NCBI RefSeq assembly: GCF_019754945.1
Contig: NZ_JAEUWU010000004.1
Span: 186,001 to 250,000, forward strand
Length of the DNA: 64,000 bases
Source of the DNA: Corynebacterium pseudokroppenstedtii
GTDB lineage: Bacteria > Actinomycetota > Actinomycetes > Mycobacteriales > Mycobacteriaceae
Direction: 5' to 3'
Shown: positions 9,753 to 18,351 of the stretch, piece by piece
Position numbering within the stretch: position 1 is the first letter of the stretch
How the letters are laid out: each line of letters opens with the position of its first letter
Made by a program: the position numbers and the translations under genes
The notes under the pieces: generated by a model
What the model was told of the DNA's origin: nothing
The model's input: only the letters and a program-made list of their open reading frames with translations
Database searches by the model: none

Positions 9753-11321
9753 CTATGACCACGTCTCCTCGGCCCAATGATCCCCACGATTCAAGAACAG
9801 TCGCGAGGTCAAGGTGTACCCCGCAACGTCAGCTTCCATTATCGACCCGTCTACGCTCAACAACAATTCTGGCTTGCCAATGTGGTTGCGATAATTGTCG
9901 ATCGCCTCAGACAGGATCATGACGCCGCGAACATCGGGGCCGTCGTGGTAGAACTGCTCCGTCCGGTCAATGCGAACCAGCAGGTCACCGGCCTTGTTGC
10001 GCATCATGTCCACATCAACATGGACTCCGTCCGCCGACACCAGCCCCAGGTGGGAGCGGTGACGTGGCTCGGGAATATCCCGACGCACGCCCACCACGGT
10101 GCCGTACACATTCGTTTCGGGGATGATCGCGGAATCAATCACTCCCGACGCCACATCTGCCGCTGCCGACGACGTCGTCACGAATTCTTGAACGAGACGG
10201 CCGCCACACAGGCGAACCCGGCGCGGCATGGTGAGGCAATGCACCCACCCGTCGTCGGCCGTCGGTTGGTCGTCCGCGTTTGGCAAACCGGCCCAAGCGA
10301 TCATGATGGCGTCGTCGACGGCTGCGTCATCGGCCGTTACCGGAGCGAGCCGGGCGGCATAGAACTCGTGGCCGAGGTCCAGTTCACTGCACCCGCGTTC
10401 AACGTGGAATGTTGTCCCCTCAAGCCGGCCGACCCAGTACACGCACTGCGCTGAGCTGGCAAAATGGTGAGCATTCGGCGAAACACCCCGCATGCTGACC
10501 ACGAGAACATCCTTGTCCTCCCCCGTCGCACAATCACGCATACGAAGCAGGTTCGGGTATTCCCACGAGGTTGCCTCCGGGACGATATCGAAGGTGTCGC
10601 CTTCCACGGCATCCGTCGTGTCGAGGGTCAACGGGCCGTCCGCCGTCCATGACCGCAGATTATCCGAGCGATACAGGGTTAGCGACGGCTCCTTCACCGA
10701 GCCCACGACCATCCGCCAGCCCCCGAAGGGCGAATCGGGATCGCGGAACACGAACGGCCCGCAGGCTCCGTCCGGGGAGGCGGCGTTATCTAACAAGGGG
10801 TTATGGCTACTGGGGCGGCACCACCCACCATGCCGGCCACTGGTGTCAAACAGGGCGGCCATGTTCACCGACGTATCGCACCAGTCGGCAGAAAAATGGG
10901 CGGAGGCCGGGTCTTCGGTCGGCGTCGAGTTGTGGACGCGGCGTCCCTCCCCTTGTGGAGCGACAATCCCGGTGTACACCAGGCGCACGGTGCCGTCGTC
11001 GTCACGAACAGCGCTGCCTGACAAACACCCGTCCCGATCATAATCGTGGTTGGGAACGAGCACGTCCGGGTGGAAGCGCCATTCGGATCGCAGCCGCGGA
11101 GTGTGACCATCGGGGGCCGGGGTCACCACAACGCTGGCGTGCCCCCAGCGGAGGCGTGAGTTCTGCACCGGGAAGCGCTGATCATGGGCAAAAAAGACAT
11201 GAAGACGCCCGTCATCGGTCACTACACCATGGGGTGCCATGAGCCTGCCACCCGCCGGCGTCACATGAAATCGCGGACGCCACGCCTCTACAACGTTCGC
11301 TCCTCGACGGGCCGTAGGCAC
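9753..11321 (-). CDS. GH32-family protein (sucrose/fructan hydrolase-like), altered nucleophile motif
   Basis: A 522-aa protein with the five-bladed propeller signature of GH32 (invertase, levanase, sucrose-6-phosphate hydrolase). FHVTPAGGRL leads into the nucleophile block near residue 29. RWGHASV is at 58-64, the transition-state stabiliser block is VFRDP (Asp194), and the acid/base block is SWEYPN (Glu254). The usual WMNDPNG nucleophile motif reads RLMAPHG here, so Ala29 stands where the catalytic Asp normally is. Either activity is lost or altered, or this belongs to a diverged subgroup. The GTG start overlaps the acetolactate decarboxylase stop by one base (TAGTG), implying translational coupling. 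There is no signal peptide, so it is probably cytosolic. Confidence 0.75.
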   Translation of the reverse strand: MPTARRGANVVEAWRPRFHVTPAGGRLMAPHGVVTDDGRLHVFFAHDQRFPVQNSRLRWGHASVVVTPAPDGHTPRLRSEWRFHPDVLVPNHDYDRDGCLSGSAVRDDDGTVRLVYTGIVAPQGEGRRVHNSTPTEDPASAHFSADWCDTSVNMAALFDTSGRHGGWCRPSSHNPLLDNAASPDGACGPFVFRDPDSPFGGWRMVVGSVKEPSLTLYRSDNLRSWTADGPLTLDTTDAVEGDTFDIVPEATSWEYPNLLRMRDCATGEDKDVLVVSMRGVSPNAHHFASSAQCVYWVGRLEGTTFHVERGCSELDLGHEFYAARLAPVTADDAAVDDAIMIAWAGLPNADDQPTADDGWVHCLTMPRRVRLCGGRLVQEFVTTSSAAADVASGVIDSAIIPETNVYGTVVGVRRDIPEPRHRSHLGLVSADGVHVDVDMMRNKAGDLLVRIDRTEQFYHDGPDVRGVMILSEAIDNYRNHIGKPELLLSVDGSIMEADVAGYTLTSRLFLNRGDHWAEETWS

Positions 11322-12055
11322 TAGTCTTTCACCTCAGTTGTGTGGAGTTTCTCGTCCAAATCCTCTGGGGCGAGGTTCGCACGGGAGAAATCTTGTGTCA
11401 ATGGCAGCTTGAGCTCAAGGTCCGTACCCGGGCATAGCTCAATGACGCCCTTTTCGAGCTCGAAGTCTAAGACGTGGCCACCACTTGTGCGATCATCGTC
11501 AATGAAGTGCACGTGACAACCTGGAACCGAAATCCCCTTTTCGTAAATGGGGGTACGGAAGCCAGCGATGACGCCCGATACATCATTAAACACTTGGGCT
11601 GCGTCGTCCTCGGTTACCTGGTGCATGGGCCGATAGGGACGCTCTTGGCGGACCACTGTGCGAGTTCGCACTTCAGTAAATTTACCGCGGATACGCAGGG
11701 CATACATGTAGTTTTCCGACGGTGTCATGCTGTCGATAAACGACGACAAATCCGCCCGGCTAATGTGTGATGGCGCCTCGCGGACGATGCGGGGCACGAA
11801 GTTCGTTGCCACCGCGTAAGGAGTCCGCTGCTCGAGTTCCGCGGGGCGGGCTGTTCCGTCGTGTTTCAACTGGTAACAGACCCCGTCGATAATGACCATC
11901 TCCCCATCGAGGGCATCGAAGGTCCCCAACCCGAAGTTACCTTTGCCCAGTAACTCGCCGATGGTCATTTCTCCGTCGTAAATACCATCCAACAAAGCAG
12001 TCATTAGAGAGTTCTGGAAGATGGTGTGTCGTACTACTGGATGATCATGACTCAT
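11321..12055 (-). CDS. budA: alpha-acetolactate decarboxylase
   Basis: A 244-aa enzyme that converts 2-acetolactate to acetoin and CO2, an overflow route that spares acid. It aligns by eye along its length with Bacillus AlsD. Matching blocks are TALLDGIYDGEMTIGELL, LGTFDALDGEMV, RTRTVVRQERPYRPM and the zinc site CHVHFIDDDRTSGGHV (His181, His183 and His194 in this numbering). I start it at ATG 12055. A GTG at 12085 and an ATG at 12076 are in frame, but they fall inside the hairpin after pckG, and no candidate has a clear Shine-Dalgarno. It is the first gene of a tight leftward set with the GH32 and FUSC genes. Confidence 0.93.
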   Translation of the reverse strand: MSHDHPVVRHTIFQNSLMTALLDGIYDGEMTIGELLGKGNFGLGTFDALDGEMVIIDGVCYQLKHDGTARPAELEQRTPYAVATNFVPRIVREAPSHISRADLSSFIDSMTPSENYMYALRIRGKFTEVRTRTVVRQERPYRPMHQVTEDDAAQVFNDVSGVIAGFRTPIYEKGISVPGCHVHFIDDDRTSGGHVLDFELEKGVIELCPGTDLELKLPLTQDFSRANLAPEDLDEKLHTTEVKD

Positions 12056-12076
12056 GACCAGCAATATTACACGCAT

Positions 12077-12106
12077 AGGGCGCACACCAGAGATGATGTG
12101 CGCCCT
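12077..12106 (-). terminator. hairpin after pckG
   Basis: agggcgcaca (12077-12086) and tgtgcgccct (12097-12106) form a perfect 10-bp GC-rich stem with a 10-base loop, 29 bp after the pckG stop on the - strand. No T-run follows. It probably ends or slows pckG transcription, and some readthrough could reach budA. Confidence 0.55.
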
Positions 12107-12135
12107 TGGCTTGCTTCCTTCAGAAGAGAAAGGTT

Positions 12136-14001
12136 TTACTTCGCCTTCATATCATCCAGGGCCTTGTTGCCATCCTTATTGGCTGTCTTGATCCTGGTCT
12201 TGAGGAAGTCGAACTCGTCCCAGATTTCCTGCGGAACCTTCGGACCCAAGCTCTTCAACCAATCCTCGGTATCGGAGAGATCCATCTGCCACTTATCCGC
12301 GGGTGCGGTCAGCGCAGCTTTGACGTCCTTGGGATCTGTGTCGAGGCCATCGATATCGATGTCCTTCGAGTAAGCGGTGTATCCGACCACCGTCTTCTTG
12401 GCATCGACGCGACCCTCGATGCGGTCCACGATCCACTTGAGGACACGGCTGTTTTCACCGAAGCCGGGCCAGAGGAAACGTCCGTCGTCGCCGCGGCGGA
12501 ACCAGTTAACCAGGAAGACCTTGGGGAGTTTGTCTCCACCCTTCTTACCGATGTCCAGCCAGTGCTGGAGGTAATCACCCACGTTGTAACCGATGAACGG
12601 AAGCATGGCCATGGGGTCGTAGCGGAGAGTACCGACCTTCGCCTCGGCAGCAGCGGCGGTTTGGCCGGAGGCCAGCGTGGCGCCAATGAAGGTTGCGTGC
12701 TGCCAGTCGATAGCTTCGGTGACCAGCGGCACAGTGTCGGGGCGACGTCCACCGAACAGGATCGCGTCGACCGGTACGCCCTTCGGATCGTTAAACTCGG
12801 GCGCGGCGACCGGGCACTGCTCGATCGGCACGCAGTACCTGGAGTTCGGGTGCGAGGACAAGCAGTCCTCGTCGGGAGTCCAGTCCTTGCCTTTCCAGTC
12901 GATCAAGTGGTCTGGCTCGTTTTCGAGGCCTTCCCACCACACGTCGCCATCGTCGGTCAGCGCAACGTTGGTGAAGATGTTGTTCCCCTTCTCCATTGTC
13001 TTCATGGCGTTGGGGTTGGACTTGTAGTTGGTGCCGGGGGCGACGCCGAAGAAGCCATTTTCTGGGTTGACTGCGTAGAGCCGGCCATCGTCGCCAAAGT
13101 GGAGCCAAGCGATGTCGTCGCCGATGACCTCAGCTTTCCAGCCGGGGATCGTCGGTTGGATCATCGCGAGGTTGGTCTTACCGCACTGCGACGGGAATGC
13201 GGCGCAAATGTGGTACGCCTTGCCCTCGGGGGAGATGAGCTTCAGGATCAGCATGTGCTCTGCCATCCAGCCTTCATCCTTGGCCATGACAGATGCGATG
13301 CGGAGGGCGTAGCACTTCTTCGCCAAAATGGCGTTGCCGCCGTAGCCGGAGCCGTAGGACCAGATCACGCGGTCCTCAGGGAACTGCGTAATGTACTTCG
13401 TTTCGTTACACGGCCACTTGACGTCCTCTTGGCCCGGCTCCAGCGGTGCACCTACCGAGTGCAATCCCTTCACGAAGGGACCGTCGCCGATCTTGTCGAG
13501 GGCTTCCTTGCCCATGCGGGTCATAATGCGCATCGACATCACGACATAGCCGGAGTCGGTGAGCTCGATCCCCAGCTTGGGGTCGGGGTCGGTAATCGGG
13601 CCCATGCAGAACGGAACCACATACATGGTCCGGCCCTTCATCGATCCCTTAAAGTGCTCGCTCATTTCAGCGCGCATTTCGTCTGGGTCGCGCCAGTTGT
13701 TCGTCGGGCCGGCGCCATCTTCGGTCTTCGAGCAAATAAACGTCCGGGATTCAACGCGAGCAACGTCGGCGGGGTCTGATGAGGCTAAGTACGAATTGGG
13801 GCGCTTCTCCTCATTCAGCTTGACGAGGGTCCCCTTGTCGACGAGGTCCTTTGCAAGTGCTTCCCACTCCTCGTCCGAGCCGTCGCAGAAAACGACTTTA
13901 TCCGGCTGACACAGTTCAGCGCACTCCGCGATCCAATTAAGCATGTCTTGGTTTGTCGTTGGGGCATTGCCTTCGAGCCCCGGGATCGTAGGTGCTGACA
14001 T
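12136..14001 (-). CDS. pckG: phosphoenolpyruvate carboxykinase (GTP)
   Basis: A 621-aa GTP-dependent PEPCK that converts oxaloacetate and GTP to PEP, CO2 and GDP; it is the entry to gluconeogenesis from acetate, fatty acids and C4 acids. The P-loop-like [14 protein letters not shown] with its characteristic reactive Cys lies near residue 280. It is followed by the metal-binding [20 protein letters not shown] block and the [14 protein letters not shown] segment. Length is typical (about 610 aa). A gaggag site precedes the ATG. The gene stands upstream of budA, with the trmB-side genes to its right, as in other corynebacteria. It complements fadA/fadB and glpD metabolically by moving lipid carbon into sugars. 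Confidence 0.97.
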   Translation of the reverse strand: MSAPTIPGLEGNAPTTNQDMLNWIAECAELCQPDKVVFCDGSDEEWEALAKDLVDKGTLVKLNEEKRPNSYLASSDPADVARVESRTFICSKTEDGAGPTNNWRDPDEMRAEMSEHFKGSMKGRTMYVVPFCMGPITDPDPKLGIELTDSGYVVMSMRIMTRMGKEALDKIGDGPFVKGLHSVGAPLEPGQEDVKWPCNETKYITQFPEDRVIWSYGSGYGGNAILAKKCYALRIASVMAKDEGWMAEHMLILKLISPEGKAYHICAAFPSQCGKTNLAMIQPTIPGWKAEVIGDDIAWLHFGDDGRLYAVNPENGFFGVAPGTNYKSNPNAMKTMEKGNNIFTNVALTDDGDVWWEGLENEPDHLIDWKGKDWTPDEDCLSSHPNSRYCVPIEQCPVAAPEFNDPKGVPVDAILFGGRRPDTVPLVTEAIDWQHATFIGATLASGQTAAAAEAKVGTLRYDPMAMLPFIGYNVGDYLQHWLDIGKKGGDKLPKVFLVNWFRRGDDGRFLWPGFGENSRVLKWIVDRIEGRVDAKKTVVGYTAYSKDIDIDGLDTDPKDVKAALTAPADKWQMDLSDTEDWLKSLGPKVPQEIWDEFDFLKTRIKTANKDGNKALDDMKAK

Positions 14002-14232
14002 AGGATTTTCTCCTCACATCGATGTACAGTGCCGGTCGCCCGCGCGGTCTGTTCGCGCTCCCGGCTTCTGGTACCACTGTAACCGGAAGCAGGGGAAAAA
14101 GAGGCTCTTTACCCCAATTCGTGTAGCGACGAATTTCACATTTTGGGGGGTATTTTTCGCCCGTTTAATCACGCCTGTTTTCGCAGTTTGATTTACTTGT
14201 TTTCCCGGGTATTTCCGACACTCACTCCGGCG

Positions 14233-14889
14233 TCAATCCCAACTACCACGCTCGATACATTCCCACCGACCCCGAGTCCACGTGTCTAAACACTGCTTTG
14301 ATCTGGACGATCTCTTATCACCTGTCACCAACCCGCGATCTCGGTTTGTTTCATCACGGGAAGAATCCTCCTCCCCACCCGCTGTGCTGTGACTCTTCTC
14401 ACTGCGACTAGTGAGGTGGGTGACAGCCCCACCCAAGGAATGTACTTGATAAGAAATTTCATTGTTGGAGCCGTGGGACCCACGTGCCAGCGTTTCACCC
14501 TCGAGATCGCGCTCCTGAGCCGCACGTCCCCCATCCAGTTCACCATCAGAACTCATCGCCCACGAGGCATATCCCCCATCGAACCGGACGGTCGTCATCC
14601 GGTCGACCATGCCATCACCATCAGAGTCCGTGTACACAGTCAAGCCGTCATCGTCGGAGAGTGTCACCGAATCGCTGGTTCCGTCGCCATCAGCATCAAG
14701 CCGAGCATCCCCAAGGTCATAGAAGCTTCCCTCGAGCGACAACGTCAGTCCCGATACCCCCGGCGGGCCCGTCTCACAGTCCGTCAAGCCACAGAGCACC
14801 GACGCCGACGGGGGCCCGACGGTCGAGTGGCCACCCCACCAATCACCCAACATCTCGTCGTCGTCAAATAAGAAAAATGCATCCGACAT
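14233..14889 (-). CDS. DUF6802-like protein with DxDGDG calcium-loop repeats
   Basis: A 218-aa hypothetical protein. The centre (about residues 60-110) carries two acidic loops, DADGDGTSDS and DSDGDGMVDR, of the type that binds calcium in thrombospondin type 3 and dockerin repeats, followed by a VRFDGGYASWAM segment. The C-terminal third is hydrophilic and rich in Arg, Ser and Asp and ends with Trp-containing repeats. It has no signal peptide and no membrane helix. I connect it with the corynebacterial DUF6802 family from memory of the DxDGDG/TVYTDSDGDG pattern. It is the last gene of a leftward operon, 32 bp after the 508-aa protein, with an agagg ribosome site. Function unknown. Confidence 0.6.
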   Translation of the reverse strand: MSDAFFLFDDDEMLGDWWGGHSTVGPPSASVLCGLTDCETGPPGVSGLTLSLEGSFYDLGDARLDADGDGTSDSVTLSDDDGLTVYTDSDGDGMVDRMTTVRFDGGYASWAMSSDGELDGGRAAQERDLEGETLARGSHGSNNEISYQVHSLGGAVTHLTSRSEKSHSTAGGEEDSSRDETNRDRGLVTGDKRSSRSKQCLDTWTRGRWECIERGSWD

Positions 14890-14921
14890 GTCCGTCGCCT
14901 CTCGCTACTTATCGGACGACG

Positions 14922-16448
14922 TCATTTGCCGCCCGACTGTGGAATACCTGGCCGAGGAGCACCCTGCCGCAGAGCATCCGACCGCGGAGCACCGGCACGT
15001 GGAACACCCGGGCGCGACGACGACGCCATCTCCATATGAGCAAGAGCCTCCTGCAACGCCACCGTCCGCAAGCCCCCCGATCTCAGCCGCTTCACTCGTT
15101 TTTCCTCCGCATGGCTGGTCACCCGACGTGCATGATCAATCCACTGATCGCGCGCTAATGACAACGCATCCGCGCCACCCACCCGTCGAAAATTATTCTG
15201 AAGCTGCTGGTGACGCATATAACTGACCACAATCGCGCAGAATAAGCCAAACGCAATCCCCAAACTGATCGAGACTCCAAACGCGGTCCCCACCAGGGGC
15301 ATCACGACCATTCGAGCCACACCGAGGCCCAGGCTGATCCCAACGGAAATGATCAAGATTCGTTCCGTCACGCTTGCTTCCGGGGGATCAAAAGGCACAT
15401 CTATATATGGGACTGGCTCCGTGCCGGCGGGTCGATCATCATTCAGCTGGTCCGTGGCGGCATCAATAATCTCGGGCAATTCTTTCGGGTCAAGGCACGA
15501 GCGCCAGGCCGACGATGCAGACCGATAGGCATCCTGAACAGCGCGATCCATCATCGCCCGACAATTCTGATTCGTCACAGCCATACTGTCCCGACGCTGT
15601 TTTTCCTCCGTATGCAACCAATTTCTCAAAGTGCTCGAGGGAAGCAACACACGTGGCGAAACGTTGTACGTGAGTTTCTTCTCAGGAACGCGGACGACAC
15701 CAATATCAGAGAGGACAGCCGTCGTCGCCGAGCTCGGCGTCGATGTCGATACCCCCGATGACGGAACTGGCAACGTGTAATACTCTTCCACGTCGTCGGT
15801 GACATCATCAGTGCCATCATCAGTGGCCTCAGCGGCCGGAGCGTGATCAGAACTATCCGTGTCGCGAACTACATCACTGTTTCCGAGATTGCTCGCTAGA
15901 TCACTTCTGCCTGGATTGTCCGCCGTCGACGATGTCACGAGTTCTTTCGCGTACCGGTGGCATACCGTCATCAACTCGTAGTCGGAGTAACAAATAGGGA
16001 TGCCTTCCCAGTCGCGAGGCAACTGTTTGCCATCGCCGGGGAAGAACAGAGCACCAGCCGAACCTGCAGAAAGCGCTGCATCGGGCATCGAGAGAACCAC
16101 CACATGATCTACCGCACGACGAACAGCCTCAAGAATGCGCTGGTCCTTATCGGGGATAATCGTGTGCGCGGCAGGTGGCACCACAGCCACAACAACATCA
16201 GGTTGCACCTCGGGGCCAGCAGCGATAGCGACCTCCCACGACACATTCTTGGGGTCACCGGGGAAACCACCACGTACTGCGGCTTCCACGACGCCAGCTA
16301 CTCGGGGGAGCGCCGCCACGTCCGGCCCAATAATGCTGACGACGAAATGCTGTTCTTCCCCATCGTGTCTTCTGTCACTCAGCACGCCATCGTCCGATTC
16401 GAGGACGCCCGTCCACGATGTTCGCTGAGGAACCGCAGGCGCGCTCAC
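14922..16448 (-). CDS. uncharacterised two-helix membrane protein
   Basis: A 508-aa protein I do not recognise. Residues about 30-170 look like a compact alpha/beta domain with hydrophobic strands (FVVSIIGP, DVVVAVVPP, HVVVLSMPD) reminiscent of a degenerate nucleotide-binding or dehydrogenase fold, but no P-loop is present. An acidic, Ser/Thr-rich linker follows (about 170-240). Two adjacent transmembrane helices (about 365-415) come next, and the Pro/Arg-rich tail contains repeats such as RPGVPRAGAPR. The GTG start overlaps the stop of the preceding small gene as GTGA, so the two are translationally coupled. As I recall, comparable genes sit beside pck and trmB in other corynebacteria. Confidence 0.65.
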   Translation of the reverse strand: MSAPAVPQRTSWTGVLESDDGVLSDRRHDGEEQHFVVSIIGPDVAALPRVAGVVEAAVRGGFPGDPKNVSWEVAIAAGPEVQPDVVVAVVPPAAHTIIPDKDQRILEAVRRAVDHVVVLSMPDAALSAGSAGALFFPGDGKQLPRDWEGIPICYSDYELMTVCHRYAKELVTSSTADNPGRSDLASNLGNSDVVRDTDSSDHAPAAEATDDGTDDVTDDVEEYYTLPVPSSGVSTSTPSSATTAVLSDIGVVRVPEKKLTYNVSPRVLLPSSTLRNWLHTEEKQRRDSMAVTNQNCRAMMDRAVQDAYRSASSAWRSCLDPKELPEIIDAATDQLNDDRPAGTEPVPYIDVPFDPPEASVTERILIISVGISLGLGVARMVVMPLVGTAFGVSISLGIAFGLFCAIVVSYMRHQQLQNNFRRVGGADALSLARDQWIDHARRVTSHAEEKRVKRLRSGGLRTVALQEALAHMEMASSSRPGVPRAGAPRSDALRQGAPRPGIPQSGGK

Positions 16449-16662
16449 GCAACATCACCCACCTGACCGTCGACAATCTCTTGTATTCGATCACGCATCG
16501 CGGGATCCACCGCAGCACTCTGCTCCAATGCGGTCGAGACCTCCGACGGGGAGTTCACATGAGTGACAGCGTGGTCAAAAAACGTCGGGCCTCGCTATTG
16601 CTATGCGGATACGACATTTGAATAAAACGGATGAGCGACGAGACCGACATCTCCGGCTGCAT
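16445..16662 (-). CDS. 72-aa small protein split by a -1 frame change
   Basis: Two overlapping frames together form a natural-looking 72-residue protein. The first starts at ATG 16662 after a gggggac ribosome site, encodes MQPEMSVSSLIRFIQMSYPH and continues to an early TGA at 16555-16557 (35 aa). The -1 frame continues from the TTTTTT run as FFDHAVTHVNSPSEV and ends ..EIVDGQVGDVA at TGA 16445-16447, overlapping the GTG of the next gene. The joined product is acidic and probably helical and has no recognised domain. The break sits on a T TTT TTG heptamer, so it could be programmed frameshifting, a homopolymer sequencing error (T6 for T7) or a true pseudogene. It is too short for standard gene-length cut-offs. 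Confidence 0.5.
16576..16582 (-). promoter_or_regulatory. candidate -1 ribosomal slippery heptamer
   Basis: Read on the - strand in the zero frame of the small gene, codons 27-29 are CGT TTT TTG. This gives the heptamer T TTT TTG, an X XXY YYZ slippery sequence. A -1 slip changes TTG ACC to TTT GAC and opens the frame to the stop that overlaps the next gene. Confidence 0.4.
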
Positions 16663-16915
16663 ACTGTCCCCCTGATTAATGAGTGATTAATGTGCCGCGC
16701 CCATCCCCTGGCGCAGCATAATGCTCAATTGTGTGCGCCCATATTATGACCAGGATCCACACGGCGATCAACCCTAATGAGAAAAATTCCCCACATAATC
16801 CCCACACAATCCTCAGATAATTCAGAGCAACTCCCCAGAAAAAGTGGTCATGAGACCCGAAACACGGTCGTTGAAAGATTGATTAAAGGTAGGCCTCCCT
16901 GGCAAAATAAGCCCG
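16663..16915. promoter_or_regulatory. divergent promoter region
   Basis: This 253-bp A+T-rich gap lies between the leftward unknown operon and rightward trmB. The sequence attaatgagtgattaatg (about 16675-16692) is a direct repeat of ttaatg/attaat elements near the small gene's start. ccccacataatccccacaca (about 16788-16807) contains another direct repeat. No specific regulator site is recognised. Confidence 0.35.
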
Positions 16916-17668
16916 ATGTCCACGAATCTTGAAGGCCCCATTGGTGAGCTCCCCCACGGTCGGCCCCCGCAAACCGTCGTCAATGATGGTCGCGATTACC
17001 CCCGACTAGGAACCGTGAGCTTCCGACGGGGAACACTGACACCCCGTCAGCAAGAACTGTGGGACGAGAAATGGCCAACCTACGGCCGCGTCCTCGATGA
17101 CGCTGTTATCGATACCGACAGCTGGTTCGGCCGGTCCGCCCCCACCATTCTCGAAATCGGATCGGGGACGGGAACCTCGACAGTAGCTATGGCCTCACGC
17201 GAACCCGACTTCAATGTCATCGCGGTTGACCTCTATAAACCTGGACTCGCGAAACTGCTCGGTGCCTTCATCCGGGAAGACCTCACCAATATCAGAATGG
17301 TTCGTGGCGATGGCGTCGAAGTCCTCCATCGCATGATTGCGCCCGAGTCGCTATTAGGGGTGCGCATCTTTTTCCCAGACCCCTGGCCAAAAGCGCGCCA
17401 TCACAAACGTCGCATCATACAGTCAGGAACGCTGCATTTAATTGCATCCCGGCTCAAACCCGGCGGGGTACTCCACGTCGCGACTGACCACGCCGATTAT
17501 GCCGAGTGGATCGACGAACGCGTCGATGTGGAACCACTCCTTGAATACAAGGATTGGCCGTGGGACGAGTCCCCCATCCTGACCGACCGGCAGCTCACCA
17601 CGAAATTTGAAAACCGTGGGCTTAGCATGGATCACACAATCAGGGAATACTTGTGGAGGCGGAAGTGA
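16916..17668 (+). CDS. trmB: tRNA (guanine-N7-)-methyltransferase
   Basis: A 250-aa SAM-dependent enzyme that makes m7G46 in the variable loop of tRNAs. The SAM site [16 protein letters not shown] lies at about residues 79-94. The catalytic block [17 protein letters not shown] at about 152-168 and the late TDHADYAEW segment are the TrmB signature. Length matches the family. The start is ATG at 16916. Its TGA overlaps the GTG of the NYN-domain gene, giving translational coupling. The pck/trmB/NYN neighbourhood matches the corynebacterial core genome. Confidence 0.95.
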   Translation: MSTNLEGPIGELPHGRPPQTVVNDGRDYPRLGTVSFRRGTLTPRQQELWDEKWPTYGRVLDDAVIDTDSWFGRSAPTILEIGSGTGTSTVAMASREPDFNVIAVDLYKPGLAKLLGAFIREDLTNIRMVRGDGVEVLHRMIAPESLLGVRIFFPDPWPKARHHKRRIIQSGTLHLIASRLKPGGVLHVATDHADYAEWIDERVDVEPLLEYKDWPWDESPILTDRQLTTKFENRGLSMDHTIREYLWRRK

Positions 17669-18351
17669 CCAACCACGCAAACACCACATCCCGGGGCCAT
17701 TCGTATTCAGCAGTACCCGACGAAACCCCGTCGGCACTGCTCATTTGGGATGCACCCAATATCGACATGGGCCTGGGATCAATTCTCGGTGGACGACCAA
17801 GCTCTGCCTACCGCCCACGCTTCGACTCGCTGGGACAATGGCTGATCCACGAAACAGACCAGCTCAGCGCTTCCCGCGACGAACAGATCGAACCGGAAGC
17901 CACGGTGTTCACCAACATCATGCCGGGGTCCGCAGACTCGATCCGCCCCTGGATCGACGCGCTCCGCAATCTCGGGTTCGCGGTGTTTGCCAAACCCAAG
18001 CTTTTCGACGACACCGACGTCGATCCGGACATGCTGGCGCACATCAACCGTCGGTACGACGAGGGCGTGCTGCGGTCGGTGTATGTCGCGAGCGCTGACG
18101 GCAGAAATTTTCAACCACGGCTGGAGGAATTGGCCGCCGAGGGTATCGACGTTGCCGTGCTAGGGTTTTATGAACACGCCACCTGGGCGGTGATGAGCGA
18201 GGACATACGCTTCGTCGACCTCGAAGACATCCCGGATATCTTTACCACGCCGCTGCCGCGAGTGAACCTCGACCGCCTCCCCGACGACGGCGCATGGCTG
18301 CAACCGTACCGCTCCCTCCGTTCCGTGAAATCGTCTCATCATGACAGCTAG
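17665..18351 (+). CDS. NYN-domain (PIN-like) protein
   Basis: A 228-aa protein with the NYN/PIN-like fold expected to bind or cut RNA. It opens with [19 protein letters not shown] (first catalytic Asp region). A middle [10 protein letters not shown] strand, [11 protein letters not shown] and [20 protein letters not shown] carry further conserved acidic residues, and [11 protein letters not shown] is the last strand. The GTG at 17665 overlaps the trmB stop (GTGA) and has ggagg five bases upstream; a GTG at 17653 is possible but lacks that spacing. It overlaps the next gene if that begins at 18341. Coupling to trmB suggests a role in RNA metabolism, which is inference. Confidence 0.8.
   Translation: MTNHANTTSRGHSYSAVPDETPSALLIWDAPNIDMGLGSILGGRPSSAYRPRFDSLGQWLIHETDQLSASRDEQIEPEATVFTNIMPGSADSIRPWIDALRNLGFAVFAKPKLFDDTDVDPDMLAHINRRYDEGVLRSVYVASADGRNFQPRLEELAAEGIDVAVLGFYEHATWAVMSEDIRFVDLEDIPDIFTTPLPRVNLDRLPDDGAWLQPYRSLRSVKSSHHDS

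Noticed and set aside
12106-13779. 557-aa open frame on the + strand over pckG
   Set aside because: Antisense of a high-confidence gene; no recognised domain and no promoter context.
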